This document shows, piece after piece, positions 16,940-25,969 of a stretch of DNA of 64,000 nt (its first letter is position 1; every line of letters starts with the position of its first letter). Below the pieces are notes generated by a model. That model was not told the DNA's origin. It saw only the letters and a list, made by a program, of their open reading frames with translations, and made no database searches. The position numbers and the translations under genes were made by a program. The DNA lies in the NCBI GenBank assembly GCA_965229355.1, contig OZ245869.1, positions 1 to 64,000 of the forward strand. Direction: 5' to 3'. Origin of the DNA: GCA-2737725 sp965229355 (lineage in GTDB: Bacteria; Pseudomonadota; Alphaproteobacteria; Rhodospirillales; Rhodospirillaceae).

Positions 16940-18145
16940 TTAGCGCGAGGCTTTTTGCTTTGAAGCTTTTTGATTTGAAGCGGGGCGAATATCGTTGATG
17001 CCCCAGAACTCAAGCTCACGCTCGAACGTCCACAGCGGATGCACACGCTCCAGATCGGCAAGGTCAGCGTTGTCAGCAAAGTCATAGCCGTTGCCGCGTG
17101 CGTTGTACCATTCGGCATAGCGCAACGGGTAAATCACCTCCTCCGAAAACCGCCCCAGAATTTTCATCAGCCACAGCGGGAATTGACGATACTTGAAGCG
17201 CGTGCCGTGGCGGTTGCAGCGCTCGGCAATTTCGACAAGTTGGTGCCCCGTCAGCGCGCTGGAGGCAATCGACAGATCTTCGTTGTCGAAGACATCCGGA
17301 TACTGGAAACATGTGCCGACCCATTTTCCAACATCGCGGACGTCGACCCAGTTGACCAGGAAATCAGGGTCGGTAATGCCCGGAATGTTGCCTTCCGTGA
17401 TCATGGTACGCGACAACTGGCCGCTACCACGGAAGTGCTGTTGGGCCGTGTAGTCAACGCGGTGCATCGCGTAATAATAAGCTGGGCGGTAAATACACGT
17501 CACGTTGATGCCTTGCCCGCGCAGAAAATCTGATAAGCGCAGCTTCTGATCGATCCACCATGGAATCGGCGGGGTCGCGTCCGCAAGGCCAGTGACCTTG
17601 TCGGTCGGAAATATCAACGTGATCACCTGCTTCACGGATGGCGTTGCCTTCAGCGCCGCAACAGCCGCCATCACCTGACGCATCACGACAGCGCGTCCAC
17701 CGACAGGGTCATTGCCGTGATTGGTCAAGCGTCCGGCGCGGCTCGTATTGGCGGTGTTATACAGCACAACGCCTGCGCAATCGGCAAATGCAGCAGTCAG
17801 GGTTTCAACCGAATTCATATCAACGCCAGGATGGAGCGTCAGCAAGCCCGGTGCTTCAGCTTCTGTGGCTTTGAACAGCGCTTCCAGCCGTGCTGCGGCC
17901 TGGGTCCCCGGTGTGCGATAAAGGGCACGCACCCGAAAGCGCTTGGTCGCGACCAGTTCCTCGACAATGGCGTAACATTCCCAACCCGTCGCACAGGTGA
18001 CCGCAATCAGCGGCAAGTCGGCGGGCGCAGCGGACGGCGGCACATCACCTAACTCTGCTTTGCGCGCCAGCAACGCATCAATCAGCCTTTTGTTATTCGC
18101 TTTGATCGCCTGCTGCGCCAGTTTAACTGCGGTGTCGCGGTTCAT
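16940..18145 (-). CDS. NmrA-like NAD(P)-binding protein
   Basis: 401 residues. After a helical N-terminus (1-45) comes a Rossmann start (PLIAVTCATGWECYAIVEEL) and NmrA-like features (VRALYRTPG, GVVLYNTANTS, VNWVDVRDVGKWV). The usual glycine-rich loop TGATGxxG is altered to TCATGWEC, so nucleotide binding may differ. NmrA-type proteins are often redox sensors or atypical reductases. The C-terminus carries a tandem 15-bp repeat (16950-16979) coding for two similar ASxQK units. The likely operon is secreted four-Cys protein B, this gene, then the hydrolase. Confidence 0.78.
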   Translation of the reverse strand: MNRDTAVKLAQQAIKANNKRLIDALLARKAELGDVPPSAAPADLPLIAVTCATGWECYAIVEELVATKRFRVRALYRTPGTQAAARLEALFKATEAEAPGLLTLHPGVDMNSVETLTAAFADCAGVVLYNTANTSRAGRLTNHGNDPVGGRAVVMRQVMAAVAALKATPSVKQVITLIFPTDKVTGLADATPPIPWWIDQKLRLSDFLRGQGINVTCIYRPAYYYAMHRVDYTAQQHFRGSGQLSRTMITEGNIPGITDPDFLVNWVDVRDVGKWVGTCFQYPDVFDNEDLSIASSALTGHQLVEIAERCNRHGTRFKYRQFPLWLMKILGRFSEEVIYPLRYAEWYNARGNGYDFADNADLADLERVHPLWTFERELEFWGINDIRPASNQKASKQKASR

Positions 18146-18194
18146 GATGCCTGCACAAATGATGTTTGAGTGTTACGAACTGCCAGCGCGCTGC

Positions 18195-18935
18195 TTATTG
18201 CGGGCGTGTCGGCGCGTCATCTTGTGTTGTGATCACGGTGCCGAGGGGCAACTCACCCGCAGCAACGGCCTTCAGCGACTCAACGGTCGCAAGGTGGCAG
18301 TAACTTTGCCCTTTCAGAAAGTCGGGCAGCAGCACCGTGTACCAACTGTCATATTCCTGGTAGAGGCCAGGGGAACGAATATGTAATACGCCACTCGCAT
18401 CGTTATAGAGTGTTTGGAAATCCTTTAGGTACGCTTGGCCAGTGATAAACGGTTCGTCCTGATCGACGATGGCCACGGCCAGTTTTTTGGCAAGGTCGGC
18501 TTGCCCCTCGTGTTCAAGTTCAGCCACCGCCTGCTGCTGCAGCGCGCGGGCGGCATCAGGGCAGAATTTCTGATCCCCTGCCGTATGGCTTCCGTAAACC
18601 GCGCGCAGATGAGCTGCTGTTTTCATTTTGCAGGACACGACGATGGGACGCTGCTTTGCGTAGGTCACGACTTGATAAATTTTCAGCGGCTCTGCGCTGG
18701 GCTTTGAGTGACGATACGACGGCATGTCGTCGAACAGCGTGTTTTCCGCTGCAAGCGTTGTCGATGCCAGGAACCCCTGCAGTGCAACGCAAAACTGTGG
18801 TGAGGCACTGGGCGGAAAAACAACAGGTTCAGCCGCACGCGCAAACCCGATGAGAACCGAAACGCTCAGTAAAAGTCCGCATATGAACACGGCGAGCCGC
18901 GGTAAGAACACGTTCGGCAGGTTTTTGACCATCAT
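18195..18935 (-). CDS. Secreted four-cysteine protein, member B of a two-gene family
   Basis: 246 residues from ATG 18935, though the start is uncertain and 18932 or 18998 are possible. A strong hydrophobic segment (about residues 12-33) is followed by a domain homologous to the protein at 12340-13050. The shared parts are QFCVALQ, RPIVVSCKMKTAAHL, QKFCPDA, LY, F.KGQSYCHL and GELPL. The four cysteines are kept. The middle part differs strongly, so the duplication is old. It lies 49 bp upstream of the NmrA-like gene on the same strand. The function is unknown. Confidence 0.75.
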   Translation of the reverse strand: MMVKNLPNVFLPRLAVFICGLLLSVSVLIGFARAAEPVVFPPSASPQFCVALQGFLASTTLAAENTLFDDMPSYRHSKPSAEPLKIYQVVTYAKQRPIVVSCKMKTAAHLRAVYGSHTAGDQKFCPDAARALQQQAVAELEHEGQADLAKKLAVAIVDQDEPFITGQAYLKDFQTLYNDASGVLHIRSPGLYQEYDSWYTVLLPDFLKGQSYCHLATVESLKAVAAGELPLGTVITTQDDAPTRPQ

Positions 18936-19457
18936 GACTTGACCACAGCGTTTCAGGGTGACGTCGCGAGTGTAAGCGGCTGTTTTCAGGCCCGACAAGC
19001 ACCCAAGGTGCTGCCTATCCGATGCGAGGTGCGCGAGATGAAACAGATGTTCGATCGAGTGTTCTTAAATGAGGGGAAAAGATTGTAACGAATTTAAACC
19101 GCAGCGGTAGAGCTGTGCGGGTGATGCATATCGGATTGGCCACGGCGCTTTTCTCCCCACATTCCCCCTGCTCTAAGTCTGCATTTACAGGGGGCTATTT
19201 GGCCACACACGACCAGCTATGCGTCGCCGTGAGGGCTTGGTGTTTTCCACCACTTTTTGATGCTCAGACCTTGGTGACGTGCAACACCAGGCGCATCATC
19301 AGTTCATGACTTTTCGCGAATGTAACAGCACCGCCTTTCTAAAAAGGGTCTTTTACAACCGCCTAGCGGGAAGCAAATCTGGCGTCATTGACGCGACAAC
19401 GCTATGGAGTATCTGGGCATATATGCTGATTGCAGCTCATCATTTTGGATTTATCCC
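18936..19457. other. Divergent intergenic region, 522 bp
   Basis: No convincing gene lies here. It holds a perfect 7-bp inverted repeat, CCCCCTG (19164-19170) and CAGGGGG (19188-19194), with a 17-base gap. This could be an operator or a hairpin. No promoter was recognised. Confidence 0.45.
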
Positions 19458-21758
19458 ATGAAGGTTTCACGCCGCGGAATGATCTTGTCAGGCATCGCCG
19501 TCACAGGTGGATTAGCTGTGGCTTACGGCATGCATGCGTTGGATGACGGGGACGCAAAACAGAAATTCAGTGCGACAACACCTGATCAGTTTGTGCTGCA
19601 TGCCTATGTGAAGATCGCCACCGACGGCACCATCACCATTGCTGTTCCACAAGCCGAATTGGGCCAGGGCATTTCAACCGCTGTGCCGATGATGGTGGCC
19701 GAAGAGTTGGATGCGGATTGGGACACGGTGAAATACGAATTCGCCCCGCTCGACAAAACCTATGGCACCTACGCCATGGCCGAGATGACGCGCATTTTCA
19801 TGCAGCCAGGGTTAGTCGCGAATTCCGCGCGCTGGGCGTTGTGGCAAGCAAGTCCGTTGATCGGCCTTATGTTCACGGGCGGCTCAAGTGCGACATTTGG
19901 CAACTATGAATTCTGCCGCACGGTTGGTGCCGCAACACGCGTCATTCTGATGAAAGCGGCCGCCCAGAAAATGAATGTGCCGGAAAGCGAACTGAGCACC
20001 AAACTCAGCCGCGTGATTCATGAGAAATCTGGGACGTCGATGGGTTACGGCGAGTTGGCAGAATTGGCGGCAACATTCGCGCCGCCCGACGGCACAGCGC
20101 GCAAAGAGCAAAAAGAGTTCACTATCATTGGGCAACCCAAGCATCGCTTGGATACGCCGGAAAAGATTGACGGCTCTGGCCGTTATGGCGTCGACGTGCG
20201 TCAACCCAATATGGTTTACGCCACCGTGCGCCACAGCCCTGTCTTTGGCGCGACTGTCGCATCGTTCGATGCGGAAGCAATCAAAGCACGCAAAGGCGTG
20301 ATCGGTGCTTTCCAAATTGCACCGAACGCTGTGGCCATTGTCGCGGAGAATACGTGGCTCGCGCATCAAGCCGCGCGCGATTTGAACGTTACGTTCACCG
20401 CACCGGCTGGCCCCGCTTACAACTCTGATCTGGCGGTCGCGGAATACCCAAACCTATTTGATGCCGCTGATCCGTCGATCTTGAAGGAAGACGAAGGTTA
20501 CGGCGAAGCCATGGCAACGTCGGCGAAAAAGGTTGAGGCGGTGTATGAAACACCGCACTTGGCGCACCTGTGCATGGAACCCATGAACTGCACAGCGCTG
20601 TACGAACCTTCCGCAGACGGCAAACCTGAGAATGCCGATGTCACCGTATGGTCGCCAAGCCAGTCCGTAACCTTCACAAGCTGGAATGCCTCACGTATCA
20701 CCGGTGTACCATCGAGCAAAGTAAAGGTGCACGCGACATTAATGGGCGGTGGCTTCGGTCGCCGCGCCGATATGGACTTTGTGCGCGAAGCCGTCACCAT
20801 TGCGATGAAAGTGCCAGGCCGCGCGGTCAAGATGATCTGGAGCCGCGAAGAAGACGTGCAGCAAGACACCTACCGCCCCGCCACAGCCGCGCGCTTCCGC
20901 GCAGGCCTTGATGCGAATGGCAATATGACTGCGCTTGATTTCATCATCGTCGGCAAAACAGTCAGTTGGGATTACAACCAGCGCAATCAAGGCCCGTTCA
21001 ACACCAAGCCGCGCGATGATCAGGGCATGGTGATGCCGATGATCGCCACACACTATGCCTTCCCGCGCATGCGTTTGGCCTCGAACCCGCAAGATAATCC
21101 GGTGCCCTCAGGCAATTGGCGCAGCGTGACGATGTCGCACAACGGGTTTTACCAGGAAGCGTTCTTGGACGAAGTCGCTGAAGCGGCTGGCAAAGACCCA
21201 GTTGAGTTTCGCCGTCATCTTTTAAAAGACAAGCCGAAGCACTTAGCCATCTTAAATGCCGTGGCTGAGAAAGCAGGCTGGAGCGCACCACTGGCACCCG
21301 ATCCCAAGGGTGGCAAGCGCGGGCGCGGGATTGCCGCATTAGAAGCATTCAACTCGATCATTGCGCAAGTTGTTGAAGTGACCATTGCAGCCGATGGCAC
21401 ACTGAAAGTCGACCGCGTGGTCTCGTGTGTGGATCCAAACACCGCTGTGAACCCAAATATCATCACAGCGCAAGTCGAAGGCTCGGTGATAGATGCCTTG
21501 TCAGCAGCCCTTTACGGCCAGCTTGATGTAAAAAACGGTGCCGCCGTGCAAAGCAATTTCAGCGACTACCGTTTGCTAAAATTGGCCGAAGCCCCTGTGC
21601 TGGAAACATACGTCATGCCAGGTGGCGGGCATCCGGGTGGCATGGGCGAAGTGGGCGTGCCGGGCGTAGCACCCGCACTCACCAATGCGATTTATGCAGC
21701 CACTGGTAAGCGCGTGCGCAAACTGCCGATCACAACATCGGGCGTCGTTTCGGTATAA
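19458..21758 (+). CDS. IorB-like molybdopterin-binding oxidoreductase large subunit (xanthine dehydrogenase family)
   Basis: 766 residues from ATG 19458. The Tat-type signal VSRRGMILSGIAVTGG indicates export. Molybdenum-cofactor features are AELGQGISTAVPMMVAEEL, the CMEPMNC segment, GGGFGRRADMDFV, and the C-terminal GEVGVPGVAPALTNAIYAATG with the likely catalytic Glu. The layout is that of the isoquinoline 1-oxidoreductase beta subunit group. These normally pair with a small 2Fe-2S subunit (IorA-type), and none is present on either side. The electron route is therefore unclear. A terminator follows. Confidence 0.87.
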   Translation: MKVSRRGMILSGIAVTGGLAVAYGMHALDDGDAKQKFSATTPDQFVLHAYVKIATDGTITIAVPQAELGQGISTAVPMMVAEELDADWDTVKYEFAPLDKTYGTYAMAEMTRIFMQPGLVANSARWALWQASPLIGLMFTGGSSATFGNYEFCRTVGAATRVILMKAAAQKMNVPESELSTKLSRVIHEKSGTSMGYGELAELAATFAPPDGTARKEQKEFTIIGQPKHRLDTPEKIDGSGRYGVDVRQPNMVYATVRHSPVFGATVASFDAEAIKARKGVIGAFQIAPNAVAIVAENTWLAHQAARDLNVTFTAPAGPAYNSDLAVAEYPNLFDAADPSILKEDEGYGEAMATSAKKVEAVYETPHLAHLCMEPMNCTALYEPSADGKPENADVTVWSPSQSVTFTSWNASRITGVPSSKVKVHATLMGGGFGRRADMDFVREAVTIAMKVPGRAVKMIWSREEDVQQDTYRPATAARFRAGLDANGNMTALDFIIVGKTVSWDYNQRNQGPFNTKPRDDQGMVMPMIATHYAFPRMRLASNPQDNPVPSGNWRSVTMSHNGFYQEAFLDEVAEAAGKDPVEFRRHLLKDKPKHLAILNAVAEKAGWSAPLAPDPKGGKRGRGIAALEAFNSIIAQVVEVTIAADGTLKVDRVVSCVDPNTAVNPNIITAQVEGSVIDALSAALYGQLDVKNGAAVQSNFSDYRLLKLAEAPVLETYVMPGGGHPGGMGEVGVPGVAPALTNAIYAATGKRVRKLPITTSGVVSV

Positions 21759-21776
21759 GGTGGAGTCGGTCTAACG

Positions 21777-21808
21777 AAAAAGGGGAAGCTTGCGCCTCCC
21801 CTTTTTTT
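21777..21808. terminator. Bidirectional terminator
   Basis: Stem AGGGGA / TCCCCT is extended by A/T pairs, with seven T on the right and A-rich on the left. It serves the molybdoenzyme gene and the convergent membrane-protein gene. Confidence 0.85.
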
Positions 21809-21829
21809 AACTCTTGATGTGCGGAAGAT

Positions 21830-22768
21830 TTACCCGCGCGCGGCCAATTCCTCAGCCTTCGCCTTTGATTTTTGGTGCGACGGCGTTTTGACGGCCAAGA
21901 CTGCAGCGACGAGAATCGCTAAGCCCACAGCCGTCATTTCCTTACCGAAGTCCTGGGGGTGTTCCCAAAACTCGGTAAACAGATGCCAACGGCCTGCAAT
22001 CTCGACACTGTTCCAGCAGATGATCGCCGTCGGGATGCCGTAACGAATAGCGGTCGTCACTTTCCAGAACTTCATCAGACGCAGGAACAGATAGATGCCC
22101 CACGCCGTGTTGACGAAGAAGATGACATACGTTGCGGGGTGACGGTCGCCCAAGATGTTTTCATCGTAAATGAACAACAGGGCCAAGTAGCAGAACCAGA
22201 TGACGTAAATTGTTTCCAAGCATGTAATTGATGCGAAATTACGTTCGTAATTCGGGCTGGGCTTGCCGGTGCGCAGACCCAGGTTACGTTGGAACCACAG
22301 GAACATGTTGCACTTGGTTTCTTTGTTCATCAGGAAGAACACAAGCGTGGACATCAACACACCGACAGATGACATCATCACCAAGTATTCGGCTTTTGTG
22401 GCAATGGCACCGGCAACATTCGTATCCATCAGATCAGGAACATTCAGGAAGTTCGCGTTCCATACGAATGCGAATTCAACCCAGCCGCTCCAAAGGAATG
22501 TGCCAGCCCAGAAGCCCAGCCATGTGGCCGTCACTTCGTTCGCGTTCTTCATGCCGAGGTACAGCAGCACCGCACCACCCAACCCCATGATGAAAGCAGA
22601 TTGATAAACGTATTGTTCGCCGAACACGTTCTCCATCGCGATCATAACCGTATGGCCTAGCGCCTGAACGACGAAGACAATGACAAAGGCCAAGAGGCCT
22701 ACAAACGGCGGGCGGTACAGAATGCCCATCACTCCGCCTTGCGGCGCATTCGCGGTCGTTTCGCTCAT
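21830..22768 (-). CDS. Uncharacterised polytopic membrane protein
   Basis: 312 residues with about seven or eight transmembrane helices, for example GLLAFVIVFVVQALGHTVMIAM, AFIMGLGGAVLLYLGM, YLVMMSSVGVLMSTLVFFLM, TIYVIWFCYLALLFIYD, ATYVIFFVNTAWGIYLFL and AVGLAILVAAVLAV. The family was not recognised. The C-terminus is Lys/Ala-rich and probably cytoplasmic. Conserved-looking polar spots inside helices (GHTV, WVEFAF, CWNSVEIAGRWH) hint at a ligand or cofactor site. The start is fixed by GGAG six bases before ATG 22768. Confidence 0.7.
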   Translation of the reverse strand: MSETTANAPQGGVMGILYRPPFVGLLAFVIVFVVQALGHTVMIAMENVFGEQYVYQSAFIMGLGGAVLLYLGMKNANEVTATWLGFWAGTFLWSGWVEFAFVWNANFLNVPDLMDTNVAGAIATKAEYLVMMSSVGVLMSTLVFFLMNKETKCNMFLWFQRNLGLRTGKPSPNYERNFASITCLETIYVIWFCYLALLFIYDENILGDRHPATYVIFFVNTAWGIYLFLRLMKFWKVTTAIRYGIPTAIICWNSVEIAGRWHLFTEFWEHPQDFGKEMTAVGLAILVAAVLAVKTPSHQKSKAKAEELAARG

Positions 22769-23005
22769 CGAAATCTCCATTGAACTGATGGGTGATCATA
22801 CCACTCGGGATTCACAAACGAATCTGTAAAATCACGTGAGGGTAAAGATAGAACAGCGATAGAAATTTTGTTCGAAACTTTGGCCGTTTCTCCAACAGAA
22901 CATTTCGATTTGTACGGTCTCAAAATTTTTCGAGAACAGAACACAGCACTATTGTTTCGGCTGAGAAATCGCATCACCCACAAAAACGTCGAATCGCAAT
23001 CGTGT

Positions 23006-24403
23006 CTAAAAAGAATCGTATGCCGCAATCAGCGCCGATCTGAATTTATCCTGGGAGACCAAATCCGACGGGAACACGCCTTCAAGCACAAAAAACTTTG
23101 GCACATCGTCTTCGGCGGTCCCTGTACAAACCTTGCCGATAACTGCCAATTCATTGGCAAGAGGATCGACAATGGCGATGTCAGCTTTTGCCTGACGCCG
23201 CACAAACTGCATCCACGCCGCCAACGAGGTTGCTAAACGGCTGACATCGCGTCCCGAAGCCAGAGCATCCCTCAGTGTCGGCACAATGCGCACTGGCAAC
23301 TTCTGTGAACCGTCCCAGGCGATTTGCAAAAGCTTGTGCCGGATAGCCGGATTACGAAATCGAGTCCGTAGATCAGCCGCATACTGGCGGGTATCGAAAT
23401 CCTTCGGCGCTTTTACGGTCGGCAGAATGTCATCATCCATCAACGCAGTGATATGCTGCGCCAGCTTCGCATCAGCCATCGCATCAGCAACCGTTTCGTG
23501 GTTCAGAAGCGCGCCCATATAAGCAAGTGTGGAATGCGGGCCATTGAGCAATCTCAGCTTAGCTTGTTCATACCCACGCACGTCGTCAGTGATCGTAATT
23601 CCGACTTTAGTTAAATCATCTGACACAGCGCCAATCGTGTCTTCAATCACAAATTGCGTGAATGGTTCACGTTGGATCGGCCATGCGTCCGTCACACCCA
23701 ACACACTTTGCACTTCAGCACGCAAAGCATCATCGGTAGCGGGTGTAATGCTATCCACCATGGTCCGTGGAAATGGCACCTGCGCCTCGATCCATGAAAC
23801 AACATCCGGCGCAACCCGTGCAGCTAACGCTAACACCGCGCGCTTTAGCCGCACGCCATTGTCGGCCAGGTTATCGCAACTGACCACTGGCACAGCACCA
23901 ATGTGCCGACGCACCTGTAACGCGCGGACAATCCAACCCACCAAGCTTACAGGGGCATCGGGATGGGCGAGATCGTGTTGAATATCGGCGTGCGTAAAAT
24001 CCAACACACCATTCTTGTCGAGGCAGTACCCCTTCTCGGTGACTGTGATGGTGATGAGTTTAAGCGCCGGATCAACAATCCGCGCGATAACCGCATCGCG
24101 TTGTTCAGAGCCCACCAACACATCACGCATTGCACCAATAATGCGATAGCGAGTGTGCGGCCCCTTCTCGACCAGTGCATAAAGACCATCTTGTGCAATT
24201 AACGCGTCACGCACACCGGCGCTTTTCAGCGACACGCCGCAAATGCCCCATCCCAGTTGGTCAAAGTAATAAGCTTGATGCGCCCGATGAAAAGCGCCAG
24301 GGCCAAAGTGCACAACAGAAATAGGCGCGTTCACAACATCGTATGTGGGACGCATAACCGCTGCCGGTATTTCAGGCAGTGTTCGCAGCGATAACTGCGT
24401 CAC
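23006..24403 (-). CDS. uxuB: Fructuronate/tagaturonate reductase (UxuB, mannitol dehydrogenase family)
   Basis: 465 residues from GTG 24403, which overlaps the uxaA stop as GTGA, a sign of translational coupling. An upstream GTG at 24424 is the alternative. Family marks: VVHFGPGAFHRAHQAYYFDQL at the nucleotide site, WGICGVSLKS, TVTEKGYCLD with the catalytic Lys, SCDNLADNG, PFPRTMVDSI, NGPHSTLAYMG and DGSQKLPVR. The enzyme reduces a 5-keto-hexuronate to the hexonate with NADH. It resembles UxuB (fructuronate to mannonate) more than UxaB. The uxaA partner suggests it may act on tagaturonate as well. Confidence 0.82.
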   Translation of the reverse strand: MTQLSLRTLPEIPAAVMRPTYDVVNAPISVVHFGPGAFHRAHQAYYFDQLGWGICGVSLKSAGVRDALIAQDGLYALVEKGPHTRYRIIGAMRDVLVGSEQRDAVIARIVDPALKLITITVTEKGYCLDKNGVLDFTHADIQHDLAHPDAPVSLVGWIVRALQVRRHIGAVPVVSCDNLADNGVRLKRAVLALAARVAPDVVSWIEAQVPFPRTMVDSITPATDDALRAEVQSVLGVTDAWPIQREPFTQFVIEDTIGAVSDDLTKVGITITDDVRGYEQAKLRLLNGPHSTLAYMGALLNHETVADAMADAKLAQHITALMDDDILPTVKAPKDFDTRQYAADLRTRFRNPAIRHKLLQIAWDGSQKLPVRIVPTLRDALASGRDVSRLATSLAAWMQFVRRQAKADIAIVDPLANELAVIGKVCTGTAEDDVPKFFVLEGVFPSDLVSQDKFRSALIAAYDSF

Positions 24404-25875
24404 AGTGTCACGCCCGTTTTCCACAACGCAATTTCGCGTTCACCATTTTGTTCGGCACGCGTTGGTTTGCCCGAGGCGGTCTCAATCACAAGGGACAGCA
24501 GATCGGTCGTGGCATCGTCCATACTGCGCCCCTCCACCACCACACCTGCGTTGAAATCAATCCACTTGGGCTTGCGATGGGCTAAATCGGAATTGGTGGC
24601 AATTTTCAACGTTGGGGCCGGAAACCCAAGAGGCGTGCCCCGTCCTGTGGTGAACAAAATCACCGTGGCCCCGGCTGCCGTGAGCGCCGTGGATGAAACA
24701 GAATCATTTCCAGGCGCTTCCAGCACAGCCAGCCCATGTTCAGTGGCTTGCGCGCCGTACCTCAGCACTTGCGTCACGGGCGCATGGCCCGCTTTCTGCA
24801 CAGCACCCAGTGATTTTTCTTCAAGCGTCGTAATGCCGCCCGCGATGTTTCCGGGGGATGGGTTTTCGTGCACGGGCTGGCCGTGATCAATGAAATAGCG
24901 CTTAAAGCCGTTAGTGACGTCCACAATGCCATCGAACACAGCACGTGATACGGCGCGCTCCATCAGCAAATGTTCAGCGCCAAAGATTTCAGGGATTTCA
25001 GTTAGGATGGGTGTCCCACCCGCGCCCGCCACGGCATCGGCCACACGACCGACCAAGGGGTTTGCCGTCACCCCGCTTAAGCCATCAGACCCACCGCACT
25101 TTACGCCGATCACCAGATCCGACAGCGGGCAAACCTGCCGCCGATCTTGGGTAACGACGGCCACCAATGCTTCGATATGCGTCATGGCGACTTCAAATTC
25201 ATCACCGTCATCCTGCGCCGTCATGGTGCGCAAACGTTGCGGATCATGATCGTTCACAGCTTGCGCCAACACATCCAGCTTATTGCTTTCGCAGCCCAAC
25301 CCGATAATCAGCACACCGCCTGCATTGGGATGCATGGCTAAGCCCGCCATGATGTTGCGAGTATTGTTCAAGTCATAACCCAACTGCGAACACCCAAAGG
25401 GATGCGTGAAGGCGTAAATGCCATCCACTTTGCCCTTGTAGAGTTCTGACGCGGCCGCGGCCACGCGTTCAGCCGTGCGCGCAACACACGCAACCGTACT
25501 TAAAATCCAGATTTCATTGCGCGTGCCGACATGACCATTAGCGCGGCGATACCCCATGAACATTTTGCCGCTCACCGGCCTCACAGAAGCTGAAACCGGC
25601 GCATATGTATAAGCCTGCTCACCGCTGAGCGCCGTCACAAGGTTATGGCTGTGCACATGCTGTCCGGCTTTGATGTCGGTGGCCGCGACACCAATCGGGC
25701 AGCCGTACTTCAATACCTTCTCGCCCTTGGTAATGTCGCACAGTGCGATCTTATGGCCTGCGGGCACATTGTCAGACGCAATCAGCCCCGGCCTCACCTC
25801 ATCGCCGGCGCGAACCGCTTGAAGTGCGATGGCTACACTATCTGTTTCGGCAATCTGATGAATTTTTGCGTGCAT
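24400..25875 (-). CDS. uxaA: Altronate dehydratase UxaA
   Basis: 491 residues, the normal length. An N-terminal SAF domain (about 1-90, DNVPAGHKIALCDI, GCPIGVA) is followed by the large UxaA domain: GYRRANGHVGTRNEIWIL, HPFGCSQLG, GVLIIGLGCESN, GVKCGGSDGLSGVTANP, and the C-terminal FTTGRGTPLGFP. It dehydrates D-altronate to 2-keto-3-deoxygluconate in galacturonate breakdown. Start ATG 25875, with TTG 25878 as an alternative. It is the first gene of a leftward operon with uxuB and diverges from uxaC across a short region with a LacI-type operator. Confidence 0.92.
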   Translation of the reverse strand: MHAKIHQIAETDSVAIALQAVRAGDEVRPGLIASDNVPAGHKIALCDITKGEKVLKYGCPIGVAATDIKAGQHVHSHNLVTALSGEQAYTYAPVSASVRPVSGKMFMGYRRANGHVGTRNEIWILSTVACVARTAERVAAAASELYKGKVDGIYAFTHPFGCSQLGYDLNNTRNIMAGLAMHPNAGGVLIIGLGCESNKLDVLAQAVNDHDPQRLRTMTAQDDGDEFEVAMTHIEALVAVVTQDRRQVCPLSDLVIGVKCGGSDGLSGVTANPLVGRVADAVAGAGGTPILTEIPEIFGAEHLLMERAVSRAVFDGIVDVTNGFKRYFIDHGQPVHENPSPGNIAGGITTLEEKSLGAVQKAGHAPVTQVLRYGAQATEHGLAVLEAPGNDSVSSTALTAAGATVILFTTGRGTPLGFPAPTLKIATNSDLAHRKPKWIDFNAGVVVEGRSMDDATTDLLSLVIETASGKPTRAEQNGEREIALWKTGVTL

Positions 25876-25909
25876 CAAAGGGTGCTTTTTAAGCCCATAA
25901 CACTGGCAT

Positions 25910-25923
25910 GGTAACCGGTGTCA
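25910..25923. promoter_or_regulatory. Putative LacI-type operator between uxaA and uxaC
   Basis: GGTAACCGGTGTCA fits the LacI-family pattern TGxxAxCGxTxxCA with one mismatch, at the first base. It also lies within a wider imperfect palindrome CACTGG-N8-CCGGTG (25901-25920). Similar sites stand before the other sugar-acid genes in this window. Confidence 0.4.
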
Positions 25924-25969
25924 GGATAAGCTGCAATCAACCCTATCAGCCGTGCAGCGCAGCATTTTC

